Of a stretch of DNA of 64,000 bases, positions 1 through 12,299 are shown piece by piece. The stretch comes from Gnetum montanum (taxonomy: Eukaryota; Streptophyta; Gnetopsida; Gnetales; Gnetaceae): contig MNCI01000865.1 in the NCBI GenBank assembly GCA_015680685.1, positions 205,408 through 269,407 on the forward strand, written 5' to 3'. A program made the position numbers and the translations under genes. The notes under the pieces were generated by a model. The model was given only the letters and a program-made list of their open reading frames with translations. It ran no database searches and was not told the DNA's origin. Within the stretch, counting starts at the first letter, position 1. Every line of letters starts with the position of its first letter.

Positions 1-772
1 TGTCAAATTCATTTTTTTTGGTAAACTTTTGGATTTGTTGATGGTTTCTAAGGTCCTTGATGTTGGTGTTTTCAATCATTATTGTCCTTTATTATTTTTT
101 AAAAGTAAACTCCCTCTATTAATTCAAAATCTCTTGAATTTTGAAGAGTTCCTTATTTTGTTAAATTGTTAAATCTTCCATTGATTTTTGAAAAAGTTGA
201 AAGGAATATTATCTCTTGAATTTGGCTAATTAAGCATTTTAAAACCTTAGTTATAACTAGTCATTTTCGTAGAATTCAATATATGATTGAGGTGGATTTT
301 AATTTTCTTAAGTAAGAAATTATTTTGCATCCTAGTGAAATTAATTTTGTGTAGAATATTACTTATTATAATCCTCCAAAGTCATGTCACCATTGTCATC
401 AAGATGGTCATATGTTTTATTCATGTCCTTTTATGCTATGAAAAAAGTCTATGCAAGCACATTAACACCAGGCTACTACAAACACTACTAAGGTTTCTTC
501 TATAAATGTTATATATCCTACAAAATATTTTTACTATAGATGTTGCAAATCCTACAATAATTTCTTCTACTAATGTTTCAATAGTTAATCTATTCTTTTC
601 TTTTATTGTTATTCAATAAAATGTACCTTTGAGGAAGGTTCTAGTCAAATAAATTTTAAAGAATTCTTTAATGATTAAAGGGAAACAAATATTATTCCTA
701 AGGCCTTACAAAAACTTATTGTTGATTCATATGATTTCAAAATAGTTCTTCATAATAGAAAATGTCAAAGAA
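1..772. other. AT-rich remnant left of element A
   Basis: AT-rich sequence without a sustained reading frame, ending where the LTR of element A begins. The only recognisable coding trace is a CCHC knuckle (listed separately). No LTR, promoter or RNA gene is visible. It is probably the decayed target into which element A inserted. Confidence 0.5.
260..480 (+). pseudogene. Degenerate CCHC zinc-knuckle remnant of a retroelement Gag/ORF1-like protein
   Basis: A plus-strand frame at 385-426 encodes CHHCHQDGHMFYSC, a canonical CX2CX4HX4C knuckle, which normally binds nucleic acid. It follows a stretch reading YYNPPKS, the kind of context seen before knuckles in plant DUF4283/LINE ORF1-like proteins (recalled family knowledge, not searched). 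In-frame stops lie upstream and downstream, so it is a fragment. This knuckle differs in spacing from those of the Gag proteins in the rest of the window, so it belongs to another element class. A Copia-type Gag is the alternative. Confidence 0.45.
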
Positions 773-1629
773 TGATGAGCATCAATGTGTCACGTTGATG
801 GGCCCCCATTAATGTGGCCCATTGATGGGGCCCCATTTACATGGTGTTGCCTTGTCGATGGGGCCACGTCGATGCATTTCTAGAGAAAAAACTATAAATA
901 CGAGCTACCAGTTATGTTTATGAGCATATCAAATTCATAGTAGTAGTAAAGCTCTTGTAGTTTGTCTATTTGAAAGTTAGAATATTTTTCCCGACTACCC
1001 ACAGCAGGAGTCATTAAGTGTACAGATCTTTATTCAAGCATTGTTGTACCTAAACCACACTAATGTGTACAGCAATAAAGAAAAGCTTCTTGATAAACCT
1101 TGTAGCATTTTGAATAGCTTAAATGTTTTATTTATGCATTCATTGTTTTATTAAATATCCAATCAATTAAGCTAAATTAGACTTTAATCAGTTAAGCTAA
1201 ATAGATTAAGTACATAAGTACGACTGCTTTGAGCATAAACATGTATTTGCTTGGTAATACCAACAACATTATTGCTTGGTGAGTAGTGGATACGTGGATT
1301 CAGGATGTGTACAGAAAGTGGCACCAAATGCTTATTTTAGGACTAGCTAAAGCCCAGTTAGTTAGTTAAATTAAATTAGTCATTAAATTACTTCATCTCT
1401 CTCTTTAAGCATCAAAACCATAAAACATAAAATGATAAAAATCATATGCCTCGATTACTTTGTACTTCACAAGTGTAGCTGGGAAGACAATGAATGAACT
1501 TAAGACAAGATTCACTTCCTAGAAGACTAGTGCACCAGAAACTAGAGAGACCACAAAATTCGACCGAATCGCATGTGAACACTTTGTGATTTGTATGGTT
1601 GGGCATAAGGGTACCTTCATTACTCATCA
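773..1629 (+). repeat. 5' LTR of element A
   Basis: About 857 bp, starting TGATGAGC and ending ACTCATCA, the same inverted termini (TGATGA/TCATCA) as the LTRs of B, D and G. A TATA box lies at 892-900. The 3' part shares the segment containing TGGTTG..GGGTACC with the other LTRs. The end is fixed by the primer site that follows at 1631. The left boundary rests on the shared TGATGAG start only, because the 3' LTR is missing. Confidence 0.85.
793..900 (+). promoter_or_regulatory. U3 promoter of element A with GGGGCCCC palindromes
   Basis: Several copies of a TTGATGGGGCCCCAT-like palindrome occupy 793-877 and are followed by a TATA box, CTATAAATA (892-900). The best copy includes GATGGGGCCCCAT around 823-836. 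Diverged copies include the stretch at 795-809 and GATGGGGCCAC at 858-868. The placement just upstream of a TATA box is that of an enhancer or operator array. The bound factor is unknown. Confidence 0.7.
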
Positions 1630-1630
1630 T

Positions 1631-1648
1631 TGGCACCATTTCCAAGAA
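1631..1648 (+). other. Primer binding site of element A (tRNA-Asp type, decayed)
   Basis: TGGCACCATTTCCAAGAA lies one base after the LTR. It aligns with the Athila-type site complementary to the 3' end of plant tRNA-Asp (TGGCGCCGTTGCCGGGGA) with about six mismatches, mostly G-to-A. The better-preserved copy in element G (61882-61899) supports the call. Confidence 0.65.
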
Positions 1649-1899
1649 CTCTATTTGTTGAACCATGTGCTATCTAGGTTTAGTGGATATTTTATTAATA
1701 TAGTTGGACAAACCCCAAGGTCAACATCATTCCCAAATAACATAATCATAAGAGCACACCGATATTTTATTGTTTGCAAAATGTCTTCTTCTCACAAGTA
1801 AAATGATACAAAACTATCGGTTCCATAAGAGTGCAAAGTGAGATATACTCATCTAGATGAGCATGTACTAGATGTCACTTTCATCCTACATTAGAATGA

Positions 1900-4290
1900 G
1901 AAACTGCGATGGCATGATATGGAGGGTAATATCATAATGCCCCCCGATCGATTTGTGCCTGTGATGCTGCTTCAAACTCTTAAGAAGTTAGGAATTCATG
2001 ATCTTCAAGAAGAATGTGTTGTGTAAGACTATGACTACTAGGACTACTGTCCCACTAAAACATACCGTAGGCAAGATCGACATCAGAAAAGGCATCATGA
2101 GGATGCTAAGGGGAAATGGTTCACTAATCCCTTATTCCTATTGAATCAAGATGAAAATGAGAATCCTACCTCTGATTGGTCTCAACATGAAGATTATCTA
2201 CCCTTTGTTACTGGTGGTGAGGGTGTAACCTTGAATCTACAATCTACAATCCACAATTTAGGTTCAAGGAAAGATGGCAGTCAAAGTAAGGAATCAAACA
2301 AGCATCAAAATGATAGGAAACTTGATGAACATGGACGTGATAGCCAAGGGGTAATTGGTAGATTTAATGATGGAAGCAGTCCTCCTCCCTCTTCCCCCTC
2401 TTCATCTACATCTACTTCTTCATCCTCTTCTGATTCTGAAATATGTTGTAGAAGGAACAACCATGTTGGAGGTGAGCATTGAGGCAATAATACTAATTTT
2501 CATGCCCACAATAATCAAAGGGTAAACTGAGGACATCATCAGTGACAACAAAATCATGATGATGATGAGTCTTTTTTAGTGACTCAAAGCATGCTTAACA
2601 TTGTAAAGGTAGTTAAGATTCTAACTAGGCATGGAAGGATAGTCGTATCAAGTGCTTAGACATGAACAATATCCCAAGATTTTAGGGCAGGATATAACTC
2701 TAAACTACAAACATATCTACAAGCTTTCCATGATGTCTATGTCTTATAGAACATTGAAAATGATTGGCAAAAACTCAAGCTATTCCTCAAGACACTCATT
2801 AAAGAAGCTAAAAGTTGGTACTAGTTCTTAGAGCCAGAATCTATCCACTGATGGAGTACAATGCTTGAGCTATTCAATGACAAATACTAGGTGTACTCCA
2901 AAGTGTCTAATTTAAGAATGAAAATCCAAGGCTGGAAATAGGGAATACATGAACCCTTGGATGCCACCATGGGTAGATACTATTCTCTCTTACATCGATG
3001 CCCTGGCCATGGTTATTCTTAGAGGAAGCAACTTCGCCACATCATAAATGGGCTCAGAGCAGAAACTAGAAGAACTCTTGGCATTTATTCCCAAGGGAGA
3101 TTGTCTAACTAAGAGCTCATCAAATACAAAGGCTAATAGAGCAGGTAGCAAAAGAAGAAGATGAGTTATGAAAAAGGGAAAGTGCAAAAGAATATAATAG
3201 GGATCCTTCCATTATAAAAAGAGAGGTTTGATTTTGTGATGAGGAGGAGTCACCACTCAATGAAGTGGTGAATACGAAAACCTTGCCCATCCAAAAATCT
3301 ATTTCTAATATTTCAACAAAGGTTGACAAATTATGAAACTCTTTGTATGAGAAATTCCAAACTAGTATGAATATTGATAAGGAAACCAAAGAGCAAAATA
3401 GTGATCATAACTATAGGAGGTAGAAAGAAGCTGAATGTGCCTACCAGAGAGGCAAGGGCAAAGCTGCTATAGTAGAAGAAGTTGTGTAAATAGACTTTGA
3501 TGATGACATTGGTTGTGACATTTGTCAGTATCAACATCCTAAAGGATGTTTCCCTATGGTGTCACACTTACAAGAGTATGGGGTGTATGCATTGAATCCT
3601 CAACTAGCATGGAGGTAAGCACCTAGATGATTTCCTTATCCTCAAGATAATCTAAGGGAGTTCCACCAACAATAATGGGCTTACTATCCAAGTGGAGCTC
3701 TACAACAACCATATGAATAATATCAATAGTGGCATCAACCATAGTTGTGGGGAATGTTACCACCAAGACAACAGTACCCTTATAGAAAACTAGATCCATA
3801 CAAGTACTATGTTTAGCAACTCGTCTCTCCAAGGAGTTCTACCAACCACGCATCATTCCAAAATCACTATTACCCTCTAGAGTACTCTCAAACTCATTCA
3901 CCATCTACTTAAGGGGATAATCCATATCCTTACCATCCTCCATATTCATCTACATACATCCCTCCACCCTCAACCTAGTTACCTCCTGTTCTGTCCATGT
4001 AGGGTGAAATTCCTCCATAACCATAGCAACAAAATGCTACGATGGTTGTACATTCACAATCATCTTTCCAACTGAGTGCTTCAAATGATTGATCTAGGAA
4101 ACACCCATTTTTCCAACCCAACAATCCTCACAACCTAATTTAGCTAGCCACCCTATATGTCCAACATCCTCATCCTCTGCATCAAATACATTCAAGTACC
4201 CTTCAAACCAAGTGCCACCTCAGATCTATACTGTAATGCTAACTCATGTTGTTTCTGATTAGATTAAGGCTAGTAATCTTTCCAAGAAAT
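1900..4290 (+). pseudogene. gag of element A (nucleocapsid precursor), broken
   Basis: Encodes the structural protein that packages element RNA. Readable pieces, in several frames: a leader around 1937-2480 with a Ser-rich stretch; the capsid-like core around 2690-3120, with LQAFHD, WQKLKLF, LDATMGRYYSLLHRCPGHGYS and ETRRTLGIYSQGRL; and an atypical knuckle CDICQYQHPKGCFP at about 3514-3555 (CX2CX3HX4CP spacing). A Pro/Gln/Tyr-rich tail runs to the protease. The same core occurs in G and H and, more diverged, in B and D. Many stops (mostly TAG) and frameshifts disable it. Start and end are approximate. Confidence 0.8.
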
Positions 4291-4775
4291 GATTTGACCT
4301 AGGAAGTCCTCTTATTTACTTGCATATTGCTAGACATGAGCCATGCAAGGCTCTTCTTAATTTTGGTTCCGATGTCAATCTCATCTCCCATAACATGTTC
4401 AAGGCCTAGAACCTACTACTTCTCAAGAAGAGCAACATTCATTTAGAATTGGCAAATCAATCAATCACTATCCCTTTGGAATTAGTGAAGGACATTATGA
4501 CCATAGTTTGTGGGTGGTCCTATCCTACCGATTTTTTGGTGATCAAGGTGGAAAATTGCAAAGGTGACTTCCCCATCATTATGGAAAGGGCTTGGTTAAG
4601 CACAGTAGATGCACATATGGGCATAAGAAACCTTTCCTTGGAAATCTCTAAGGAAAATGAATTTAGAAGTTTAGAGAAGAAGCATGTTCCATACATCGCA
4701 TACAGTGATAATAGGTGCAATTGCGTACAAAAGATCTGGTTCATCAAGAGTACATTCATTATTACATGCAATTAG
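4291..4775 (+). pseudogene. Aspartic protease region of element A
   Basis: Continues from gag. The motif ALLNFGSDVNLI sits where retropepsins have D-S/T-G followed by hydrophobics. The copy in F reads ALLDPGFVVNLI, so the catalytic Asp is replaced by Asn here. Downstream the region 4449-4775 is open and matches the F copy closely, including WLSTVDA and a Cys-containing end. The enzyme would have matured Gag-Pol inside the particle. The lost catalytic Asp and surrounding stops show it is inactive. Confidence 0.7.
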
Positions 4776-5279
4776 TGTGCACAAGAAACATATATCCAAA
4801 GGCATCTATATATAGTAGCCACAAAATAGGAGGAAACCTAGTGGCTAATAGCTAACTCTGATAGTAGCACATTATGCATGGAACCTACTATGTGCCTGAC
4901 ATGCACCTATGTCGAAAGCATGGATGAACTTGAGTGAGTTCATCACTAACTCTTTAATGATGAAGATGATGATACCTATTGAGGAGAGTTGGAAATCCCT
5001 AATAATTTCAAGCAAGAGTCCTTAGAGTTAAAAACTTTACTAGCTAACATGGAATATCATTTTTAAAAAATGGTAAGTTGATCATAATCAATGCAAATCT
5101 TGCTCTTAAACAAAAAGACAAGTTGTTACAAATCATCAATAAGTTGCGAAAAACCTTTACTTAGTCATATCCCGAACTAATAGGAATCGATCCAAGGATA
5201 TGCTAGCATCATATTTACACCAACCCGACCATGAAGCCAAGAAGGTAGCCATAGCGATAGCTAAACCCCAAACTAAAGC

Positions 5280-6480
5280 AAATCATCAAGGAGGAAATAG
5301 AACAACTTCTTAAGGCAAGGTTCATTTATCCGATCGTGAATAGTGAGTGGGTTAGCCCATTCGTAATTGTACCAAAGAAAGGTGGCAAGTGGCAGGTTTT
5401 CATCGACTTTAGACTATTGAATATGAAAATATTTAAAGATCATTTCCCATTGTCATTTGTGGATCAAGTGTTGGACACCATATCCAAGCATTGCTATTAT
5501 AGCTTCTTGGATGGTTATAGTGGATATAACCAAATCCAAATTACATTAGAAGATTAAGCCAAGATAACATTTACAAGTTCCTAGAAGACTTTTGCACATT
5601 GTAAGATGCCATTTGGTCTATGCAATGCCCCTGCAACATTTCAACATCTAGTCCTTAGTATTTTTTAGTAGCAAATTAGTAGCAAGGTAGAAGTCTTTAT
5701 GAATGAATTCTCTACCTATGGGGCTACATTTGAGCAAGCCCTGGATTGCCTTGAGTAGGTACTGAAAATATGTGTTAAAACAAACCTTAGGCTTAATTGG
5801 TAGAAAAGCCATTTAATGGTCTAGGAAGGCATAGTATTAGGGCATCGAATTTCACAAGAAGAGATTGAGGTAGACCCAAAAAAGATAAGGGTCATCCAAA
5901 GAATCACACATCAAACAGAGATAGTCAAAGATGTCAGATCATTCCTTGGACACACTGGCTACTACCAGCATTTCATAGAGAATTTCTCTAGGATGTTCTT
6001 CCAAAGAAAGATGTTCCATTTGTTTCGACCATGGAGTGTGAACATGAATTCCAACTACTAAAGGAGAAACTCATAGAAACTCTAATTCTATGAGCACCAG
6101 ACTAGTTTAGACCATTCCACATATTGAAAAATGCATCTCATTATGCCTTGGGAGCTGTGCTTATGCAGTTGGATGATAAGAAACATCCATATTACATCCA
6201 CTACGCAAGTCGAAGCATTGTGGGTGCATAATTGAATTACATCATAACTAAGAAAGAATTAATGAAAATGATGTATGCTCTTGAAAAGTTTAGGCACTAT
6301 GTGCTTGGTTATAAAGTATTTGTTTACACAGACCATAGTGTCATTTGCTTCCTGATGAAAAAGTCACTGATGAGCCCCCATATCATATGATGGCTTGTGA
6401 TCTTACAAGAATTTGATCTCACAGAGGTAGATCAGAAAGGAACTGAGAATGTGGTTGCTAACCATCTCTCTTAATTAATA
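5280..6480 (+). pseudogene. Reverse transcriptase and RNase H of element A
   Basis: RT landmarks in order: LKARFIYPIVNSEWVSPFVIV, VPKKGGKWQVFIDFRLLN, FLDGYSGYNQI, KMPFGLCNAPATF, then VFMNEFSTYG where the YxDD catalytic box should be (degenerate), GHRIS, and VRSFLGHTGYYQ. RNase H follows from about 6105: MQLDDKKHPYYIHYASRSI, YALEKFRHYVLGYKV, TDHS, and NVVANHLS at its end. These convert element RNA to DNA. The whole-length paralogue in F (49560-51250) aligns domain by domain. Several stops and a frameshift near 5990-6100 break it. Confidence 0.9.
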
Positions 6481-6519
6481 TGGGATAATAAAGAGAAGGA
6501 GAGTTCACTCTCTAATCAA

Positions 6520-7880
6520 TTTCCAGACAAACTCCTCTTTACGAGAGTAATAAATTACCATGTGCTCATTGAACCAAAATGATATGATGGCATCCTCACT
6601 TACCTTCTCACTTAGGAGATGCCATAAGATCTAGACTTTAGAAAGAAACAACAGTTTCTTCATCAAGCAAAGTACTTCATGAAAATTAACAAATACCTTT
6701 ACAAGGTATGTGCCAATGACCTGGTTCATTGGTGTGTCCCTTATGTGGATTAATTGCATGTTCTCCAAGATGCTCATGAAGGTCCTTGCAGAGGCCACTA
6801 TATAGGGAGACACATGGTCATAAAAATCTTGATGGAAAGATACTATTAGCCTACAATATTCAGGGACATCCACCAATTTTTCTAGTCTTTTGAATGTTGT
6901 CAAAGAGATGGTGAAATGACTGCTCAAATTGAGGATCCTCAATAGTGGATTCAACCACTAGAACCCTTTGACATATGGGGCATAGACTTCATGGATCCCA
7001 TCATGTATATATCTAACAAAAAGGTGTATATCATTGTAGCAATTAACTACTACATCAAATGGGTAGAAGAAATATCTGTCATTGATTGTACATCATCTAC
7101 TACTGCTAGATTTGTACAACAACATGTTGTAAACAAGTTTGGGATGCCATGTGCATTGATTTCTGACAATGGAACTCATTTTACAGGTGCTACTTTTAGA
7201 AAGTTGATGCAATTCTTAGAGGTTAAACATAAATTAACAACATCCTATCACCCCCAAGCCAATGGTTAAGTAGAGGTAATTAATCAAGAGATCACAAAGA
7301 TCTTAACAAGAATCATAAGCAAATATAGGAGAGATTGGAGAACAAAACTTAACGATGCCCTTTGGGCCTACCACTCAACATGGAAACTCCCTATTGGCTA
7401 CTCTCACTATGAGTTAGTGTATGGAAAACTTCCAACACTTTCAGGTTAATCCAAACTCCATAAACTCTCAACAACTTGGACCTAAATCTTAACCTAAGTC
7501 TAGCCCAACAAGAATCTTGACCTAAGACTGATTAACCTCAACATGCTAGAAGAAAACTAATTGGTGACCCCATCTTTGAATGAAATGCACAAGGCATTCA
7601 ATAAACAATGACATGACTAAAGAATACAAAAAGTGAAATTTCAACCAGAAGATAAGGTTCTTCACTGGAATCCCACACATGTACCTTAGAAAACAAAATT
7701 CCAAACGTTGTGGGAAGGACCTTACATAATTGATGAAAACTTTCATTTTGGGGCCATGATCATATACAAACCTGAGATCCCAAATAAAAAGCAATTGGTT
7801 AACATCCAATAAGTGAAGCTTTTCCATGAGCCAAAGCAAGCTAATGCAACAAATACCTCAACGCATGGACAACCACATTC
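6520..7880 (+). pseudogene. Integrase of element A
   Basis: An HHCC-like zinc region is degraded around 6755-6905. The core begins near WGIDFMDPI (about 6976) and includes LISDNGTHFTGATFR and SYHPQANG, giving the D and D positions and the context of the Glu. Then come LNDALWAYHSTWKLPIG and VYGKLPTL, typical of plant Ty3/gypsy integrases. The C-terminal part, with a WEGPYIID-like segment, is degraded but clear in F. A stop follows YHPQANG. The enzyme would insert element DNA into the chromosome. Confidence 0.88.
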
Positions 7881-9480
7881 AATTTTTTGAATCTCCTCCT
7901 TCCAACTCAGTCATGGGGGAGATGGCCATCTGTGCTAATCATCCATAAGGCTCCTCAATTTTTCTATTTTTCTATTTTTTTTTATTTTCCACATTTTTGA
8001 TTTTGCAATTTATTTATTTTACAACTTTTTGATTTTCAAAATTTTTACTATTTTTACACCATTTTTTGTTTTACACCACCATTAGTACATTTGAATCTTT
8101 ATTGGGTGTTTTACACTTTCTTATATATTCTACTTTATTTTTTTCTTAGTGTGATTTTCAAATTTCTACTAATAAAAGTGCTTTATTGCCAACAGGACAT
8201 AGTGGTGTTGTGGCTATTACTAATGGTGGTTTGTGCTTTATGTTTTGTTTGCTAATGTCTGGTTTCTATTTTTCAATTTTTATACCGATGACTCAATCAT
8301 GGTTTTTTTTCATGGAACAGGTAGTGAGTCCACATCATCCATCCATCCACAAGCTTTATGGTTTTCCTTATTCTAGAAGTTTGAGGTCCCTTTCATTAAA
8401 AAAACCTCTTAATAAATTTTTAACCTTAATAGTTTCTAGAATTGGGAAGGATTCAAAGGTTTGAACATGGTGTGACTTCAAGGGGACTCAATACTCTTTA
8501 TACTCTTCTACTTACTTGAGTGCTTAAGTATTTTTCATGGATTTCTTACTATTCCATTCCAACCACTAATAGGAAGTAAAATAAAGTCTTTGCATGGTGT
8601 GGTTTCCATCCAAAAACAAAAACAAAAACAAAATACAAGAAGAAAAAAAAAACATGATGGAAATTCAAAGCACACCCCTTAGACAAATAAACGGGTTATA
8701 AGCATTGGTTATGGGACTAGAAAAACATGCACCCATGCCTGAAGGTCCCCTCTAACTAAGGCCCTCTCTCACTTTCTACTTTTCTTTTCTTCTCTTTATG
8801 AAATGGTGGTTGTTTTTGTGGGTGCACTCTTATGTCTCAAGGAGGTGTATTAGTCTTAGAGTGGTAATGTGAAGTCACTGAAAGAGATTGATTTTAGTCT
8901 GGACTAAGGATGGATCTTCTTCAATCATTTTAAACATGAACTCCATAAGGGACTTCTTATGACCTCAATGTGGGATTCCATTCCAGCTTCTCCATCATCC
9001 ATTTCTACTATCCATAACTCACCTCATTGTTGGTGTCCATGTTCTTGATTCCATGTCTTGGTTTGACATATTTGAATTCCTAGGTAGAATCTTCTAGGTT
9101 TTGGTTCTTTACTTCCATTGACCATTAGTCAACTATGGGGCCCATAGACTCCGTAGGTTAAGGTTATGAAAAGGAAAAAAGGGCATGTTCCTGCTAGGGG
9201 AGGATCCACTTACATATCCCTTGGTCAAGTTCATTAAGTATTATATCCCTAGGCATTCTCGCAACCAAAATCTTTCATACACCCATCTTCCACATTAGAC
9301 CATGTGCTCCTTTACATATTTTGTTCATTAAATATGTTCTCCATCAAATCTTTCAATTTTTGAGCTTTCAAAAAACCTCTTCAATAATTTTATCATATTC
9401 TTGGCTTTTCTAGGATTCCATGGATCCCAATTTCATTAAAAATTTCCTTATATTTTTTGAGATATTGACATTTGAAAGTT
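7881..9480 (+). other. Non-coding region between pol and the internal promoter of element A
   Basis: No coding frame is convincing. It begins with a polypurine-like motif CAGTCATGGGGGAGATGG (7908-7925). It contains a T-rich stretch (7960-8080), an A-rich CAAAAA run (8618-8650) and segments that recur on the minus strand of F (46500-48120). B, D and H have equivalents directly after gag. It probably serves as a spacer or untranslated region. Confidence 0.6.
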
Positions 9481-9486
9481 TTTTCC

Positions 9487-9570
9487 AATGGGCCCCATGC
9501 ACAGGGCCCCATCAATGGAGCGGATCCATATACGAGGTCCTAACAACATAAGGTAAAAATAGTATAAATA
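9487..9570 (+). promoter_or_regulatory. Internal promoter of element A, upstream of the extra ORF
   Basis: Two palindrome copies, CAATGGGCCCCATG and GGGCCCCATCAATGG (9486-9518), precede a TATA box AGTATAAATAGG (9561-9572). The palindrome type is that of this element's own LTR, not that of B or D. The extra ORF starts about 415 bp downstream. I infer a second promoter serving that ORF. Confidence 0.65.
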
Positions 9571-9984
9571 GGCATGACCCCACTTAGAAAATTTCACATT
9601 TTCTCACAAATGCCAAAGCATTTTTTCAATTTTTTAGAGCCCAAAACATTATAGAGCCCATAACTTATAAACTATTTATCCAAATCGTTTTGTAAGCTCT
9701 TTGTCATGGAGGCCACAAATGTATCATTTTTTTAGAAATTTTTTTGCAATTTTTTCTAACTTCCACAAAGGTTTAACTAAAAAATCAACTATTAAATACG
9801 AAATTACAAGAGTTAAACCTTTTCAACAAGCTCCAATAATAATTATAATAAGTAATTAATAAAATAATCAATTTAACATGGTCCAACCTTAGCCAAAGTG
9901 TAACTAACTAACTAATGGGAAAGGTATTCAAAGCTTTGAAGTTACGCTTACATCTACTAATCCATGAATGTGTTGTGACCACCA

Positions 9985-10542
9985 ATGACACCAAAAGGAA
10001 AGCATACACAGGAAGCAAGATCATCCCAACCAAGGAAGAAACAACCTAGAACAAGAAGAGGTCAAGAATAGCCCCAAGAAGAACCACTCATAACCCATGC
10101 CATAAGCCCTCTTAGGGAAGAGGCAGAAGTGGAATCTATCAAATAGATTCCATAACTAGTAGCAACAATAACAGAACACTTCCATTGGGATGATGCACTA
10201 GTGCAACTAACAAATCTTGAGATGACTTTAACAAAGGCTTGCCTAAATTAGATTAAATCAAGGGAGGTCCAAAAATTAGTGCTCCAGGGGTTAAATTTTG
10301 GCCCTTTCCTAGAGCACACACCAAGAGAAGTACAAGACTAGCTAAAGGCCTCTCCCATGTGGCTGATCATCACTTCCACCAGGGAGTGGTACATGGAAAA
10401 GATTCCTATTCTGGAATAACATGTAGCCTGGAGCAATGGTGAAAATCAAGGACATCTCAGTGTCCTACTTAGCATAGGCCATTACTGTAGTGCTTTGGTT
10501 ACCAAAAACAATGAAAAATCTTACTAAAATATCAATGTAGGC
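9985..10542 (+). pseudogene. Extra ORF of element A (N-terminal part), cut off by element C
   Basis: Starts MTPKGKHTQEA, followed by a basic stretch ending QPRTRRGQ. The same kind of start is seen in the extra ORFs of B, D and F. Further on, FGPFLEHTPREVQD and LKASPMWLII align with FGPLIEFSLEGIRD / LKGSPLWPTL in D. The reading frame holds several TAG stops. The remainder, including the coiled-coil part, is missing because element C begins at 10543. Function unknown; see the B copy for the full layout. Confidence 0.65.
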
Positions 10543-12163
10543 TGTAGCAACTGAAAACGTCGGTGGCTGGAAACGCCGAGAGGTTGTCAGGTGAATAGTT
10601 TCAACCCCAAATCCATGCAAGGGCCATGCTGGATAAAATGGAAACAGGGCACCCTAAATGGTCTAGTCAATCAAACAGGTACTTAACTAGTGTATTTTAA
10701 CATTTCATAAACATTGTTTTAAGTGCAAAATACGTGAGATCTAATCGATGATCAATAAATGAAATGATAAAGGAAATGATGCTGAATAATGATTATAATG
10801 AAGAAATCATAGAGTAATTGGGATAAGAAAATACACCACCACAAAGTCGCAGGTTTGTTTCTCTTCTTTACTTAAAAATGTATAACAAGTTATACAATGC
10901 CGAAGGCACACGGAGAGTCTAGGAATGACTGAAACGCTCGAAATACCTCAACTACGTTTCTTGAGTACAAGCTTAGAAGCCAACAATGCAAAATGCCAAC
11001 AAGAAAAAAGCTAATGCCAGGTGCTTATGCAAAAGATGCCAATTGCTGAAATCTGTTGACCTAACAAATTACCAATTTTCCAAATTGCCAACTGCAAAAA
11101 ACATGTTAACAATGCTCAAAATTGCCCACCCTTTGAGCATTGCTCGTCAAGGTATTTATAGGGCTAGGAGCAAGCGAGAGACGCGGTTTAGATGCCACGT
11201 GTCCTAGACCCATGAGATGCTGACGTGCCCATATTACATGGATATGCAAAGCCAATTGTGCACCTGCTACACCGCAATCATGTTGTCAAAATTGGAAGAG
11301 TTGGTGTCAAGTGTGCAAACAATGCAAACAAGAGATGAAGCATATTGGCATAGTGTAGCTATTTGCTACACTATGCTATGCTATGTAGCATAGCATGTTG
11401 GTGTAGCGTAGCTGCTTGCTACATTGTGCTACGCTATGTAGCGTAGCACAACATAGCCACCAGTTTGAAAAGGGAGTTTACATTGAAGTCAACTACGTCT
11501 GTTGGAAGCTTCAGCGCACATCGGGCTAACTTTTGAAGTACTTTATTTAGTTTGCATCTCTGCTATGCTATGTAGCGTAGCATATCATAGCAGCTAGTTT
11601 TAACTACCACTCGTGCTGAAGTTGCAAACACTTGTTTGAAGCTTTGACCATGCTAGCAGCTGCAACTTTTGCCTTTTGCGAAGGGGAGCCTCTGAACTTG
11701 CTAAACTTGCATTTGAAATATTTCTTGCTACTCTTGTATTGTTGCTACGTTGTGCTACGCTATGTAGCGTAGCATAATGTAGCAGCCGACATATCCTGCT
11801 TTTTTGCTCAATCCCCCACTTTCTAGAAAGAGACCTTGCTGAAGGACTTGAAGTTAAACAAGGCAACTAGTTTTGGAGGCTGGAGTGCTTGCCGAGTGCA
11901 ATTTCTTCATTGGAATCACTTGGTAAGCTGGGCCTTTCTGAGTTTCCTTTGCTATGTTGTGCTATGCTGCATAGCATAGCATAGCTTGCACCCTATTCTG
12001 CAATAGCTTACACTTGATTGCCTAAGAAACTATCTTCTGAGGCTTGCTACACTACATAGCATAGCATAGCGGAGCAAGCTTCTTCACTAGAAAACTTGCC
12101 GAACTATTTTGCGCATCCTGAGCACTACTGAAAACTCCAACCATGGTTTCTAAATAGATTGTT
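10543..12163 (-). repeat. 3' LTR of element C
   Basis: About 1.62 kb, collinear with 27300-28971. Shared landmarks include AAAGTCGCAGGTT, the TATA box, the GCTACGCTA arrays and the terminal segment AACTCCAAMCATGGTTT. On the plus strand it begins TGTAGCAACTG. The right edge is taken where similarity with the other LTR stops. A GGGTGAATCACCC inverted repeat lies immediately outside (12167-12179). No clear polypurine tract is visible there. Confidence 0.85.
11148..12076 (-). promoter_or_regulatory. U3 promoter of element C, 3' LTR copy, with GCTACGCTA palindrome arrays
   Basis: On the minus strand a TATA box (plus strand GGTATTTATAGGG, about 11151-11163) lies downstream of five clusters of a palindrome with 9-bp arms GCTACGCTA and TAGCGTAGC around a TG spacer. 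The clusters lie at about 11345-11455, 11563-11592, 11742-11784, 11948-11985 and 12042-12076. Several copies have decayed by C-to-T changes to GCTATGCTA. The arrangement suggests repeated binding sites for a dimeric factor upstream of the transcription start. Confidence 0.7.
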
Positions 12164-12299
12164 AGCCGGGTGAATCACCCAGGTGGGCAGGCTAGAGAGT
12201 CCATCGGGCCTGTCATCTCTTAAGGTAGAAAACTTGCTGAACTGAATAATTTAAACTTAGTGCATTTATTTCCTACTAAACTATCATGAGGCTACACTT

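Larger units (their letters stand above)
773..10542 (+). mobile_element. Element A: Athila-like Ty3/gypsy retrotransposon with pol, 3' end lost
   Basis: Order on the plus strand: 5' LTR, primer site, gag, protease, RT, RNase H, integrase, about 1.6 kb non-coding, internal promoter, start of an extra ORF. The integrase after RNase H shows Ty3/gypsy order. The tRNA-Asp-like primer site and the CX2CX3HX4CP knuckle favour the Athila side. The element stops inside the extra ORF where element C begins, so no 3' LTR is present. Stops throughout show it is dead. Confidence 0.85.

Noticed and set aside
2305-2487. Minus-strand frame with an acidic run in the gag of A
   Set aside because: It is the complement of a Ser/Pro-rich gag stretch (TCTTCATCT repeats) and has no independent support.
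11345-12076. Repeated GCTACGCTATGTAGCGTAGC as a CRISPR array or satellite
   Set aside because: Units are clustered irregularly inside an LTR upstream of a TATA box, spacers are not of constant length, and the neighbouring genes are retrotransposon genes. It is a promoter palindrome array.
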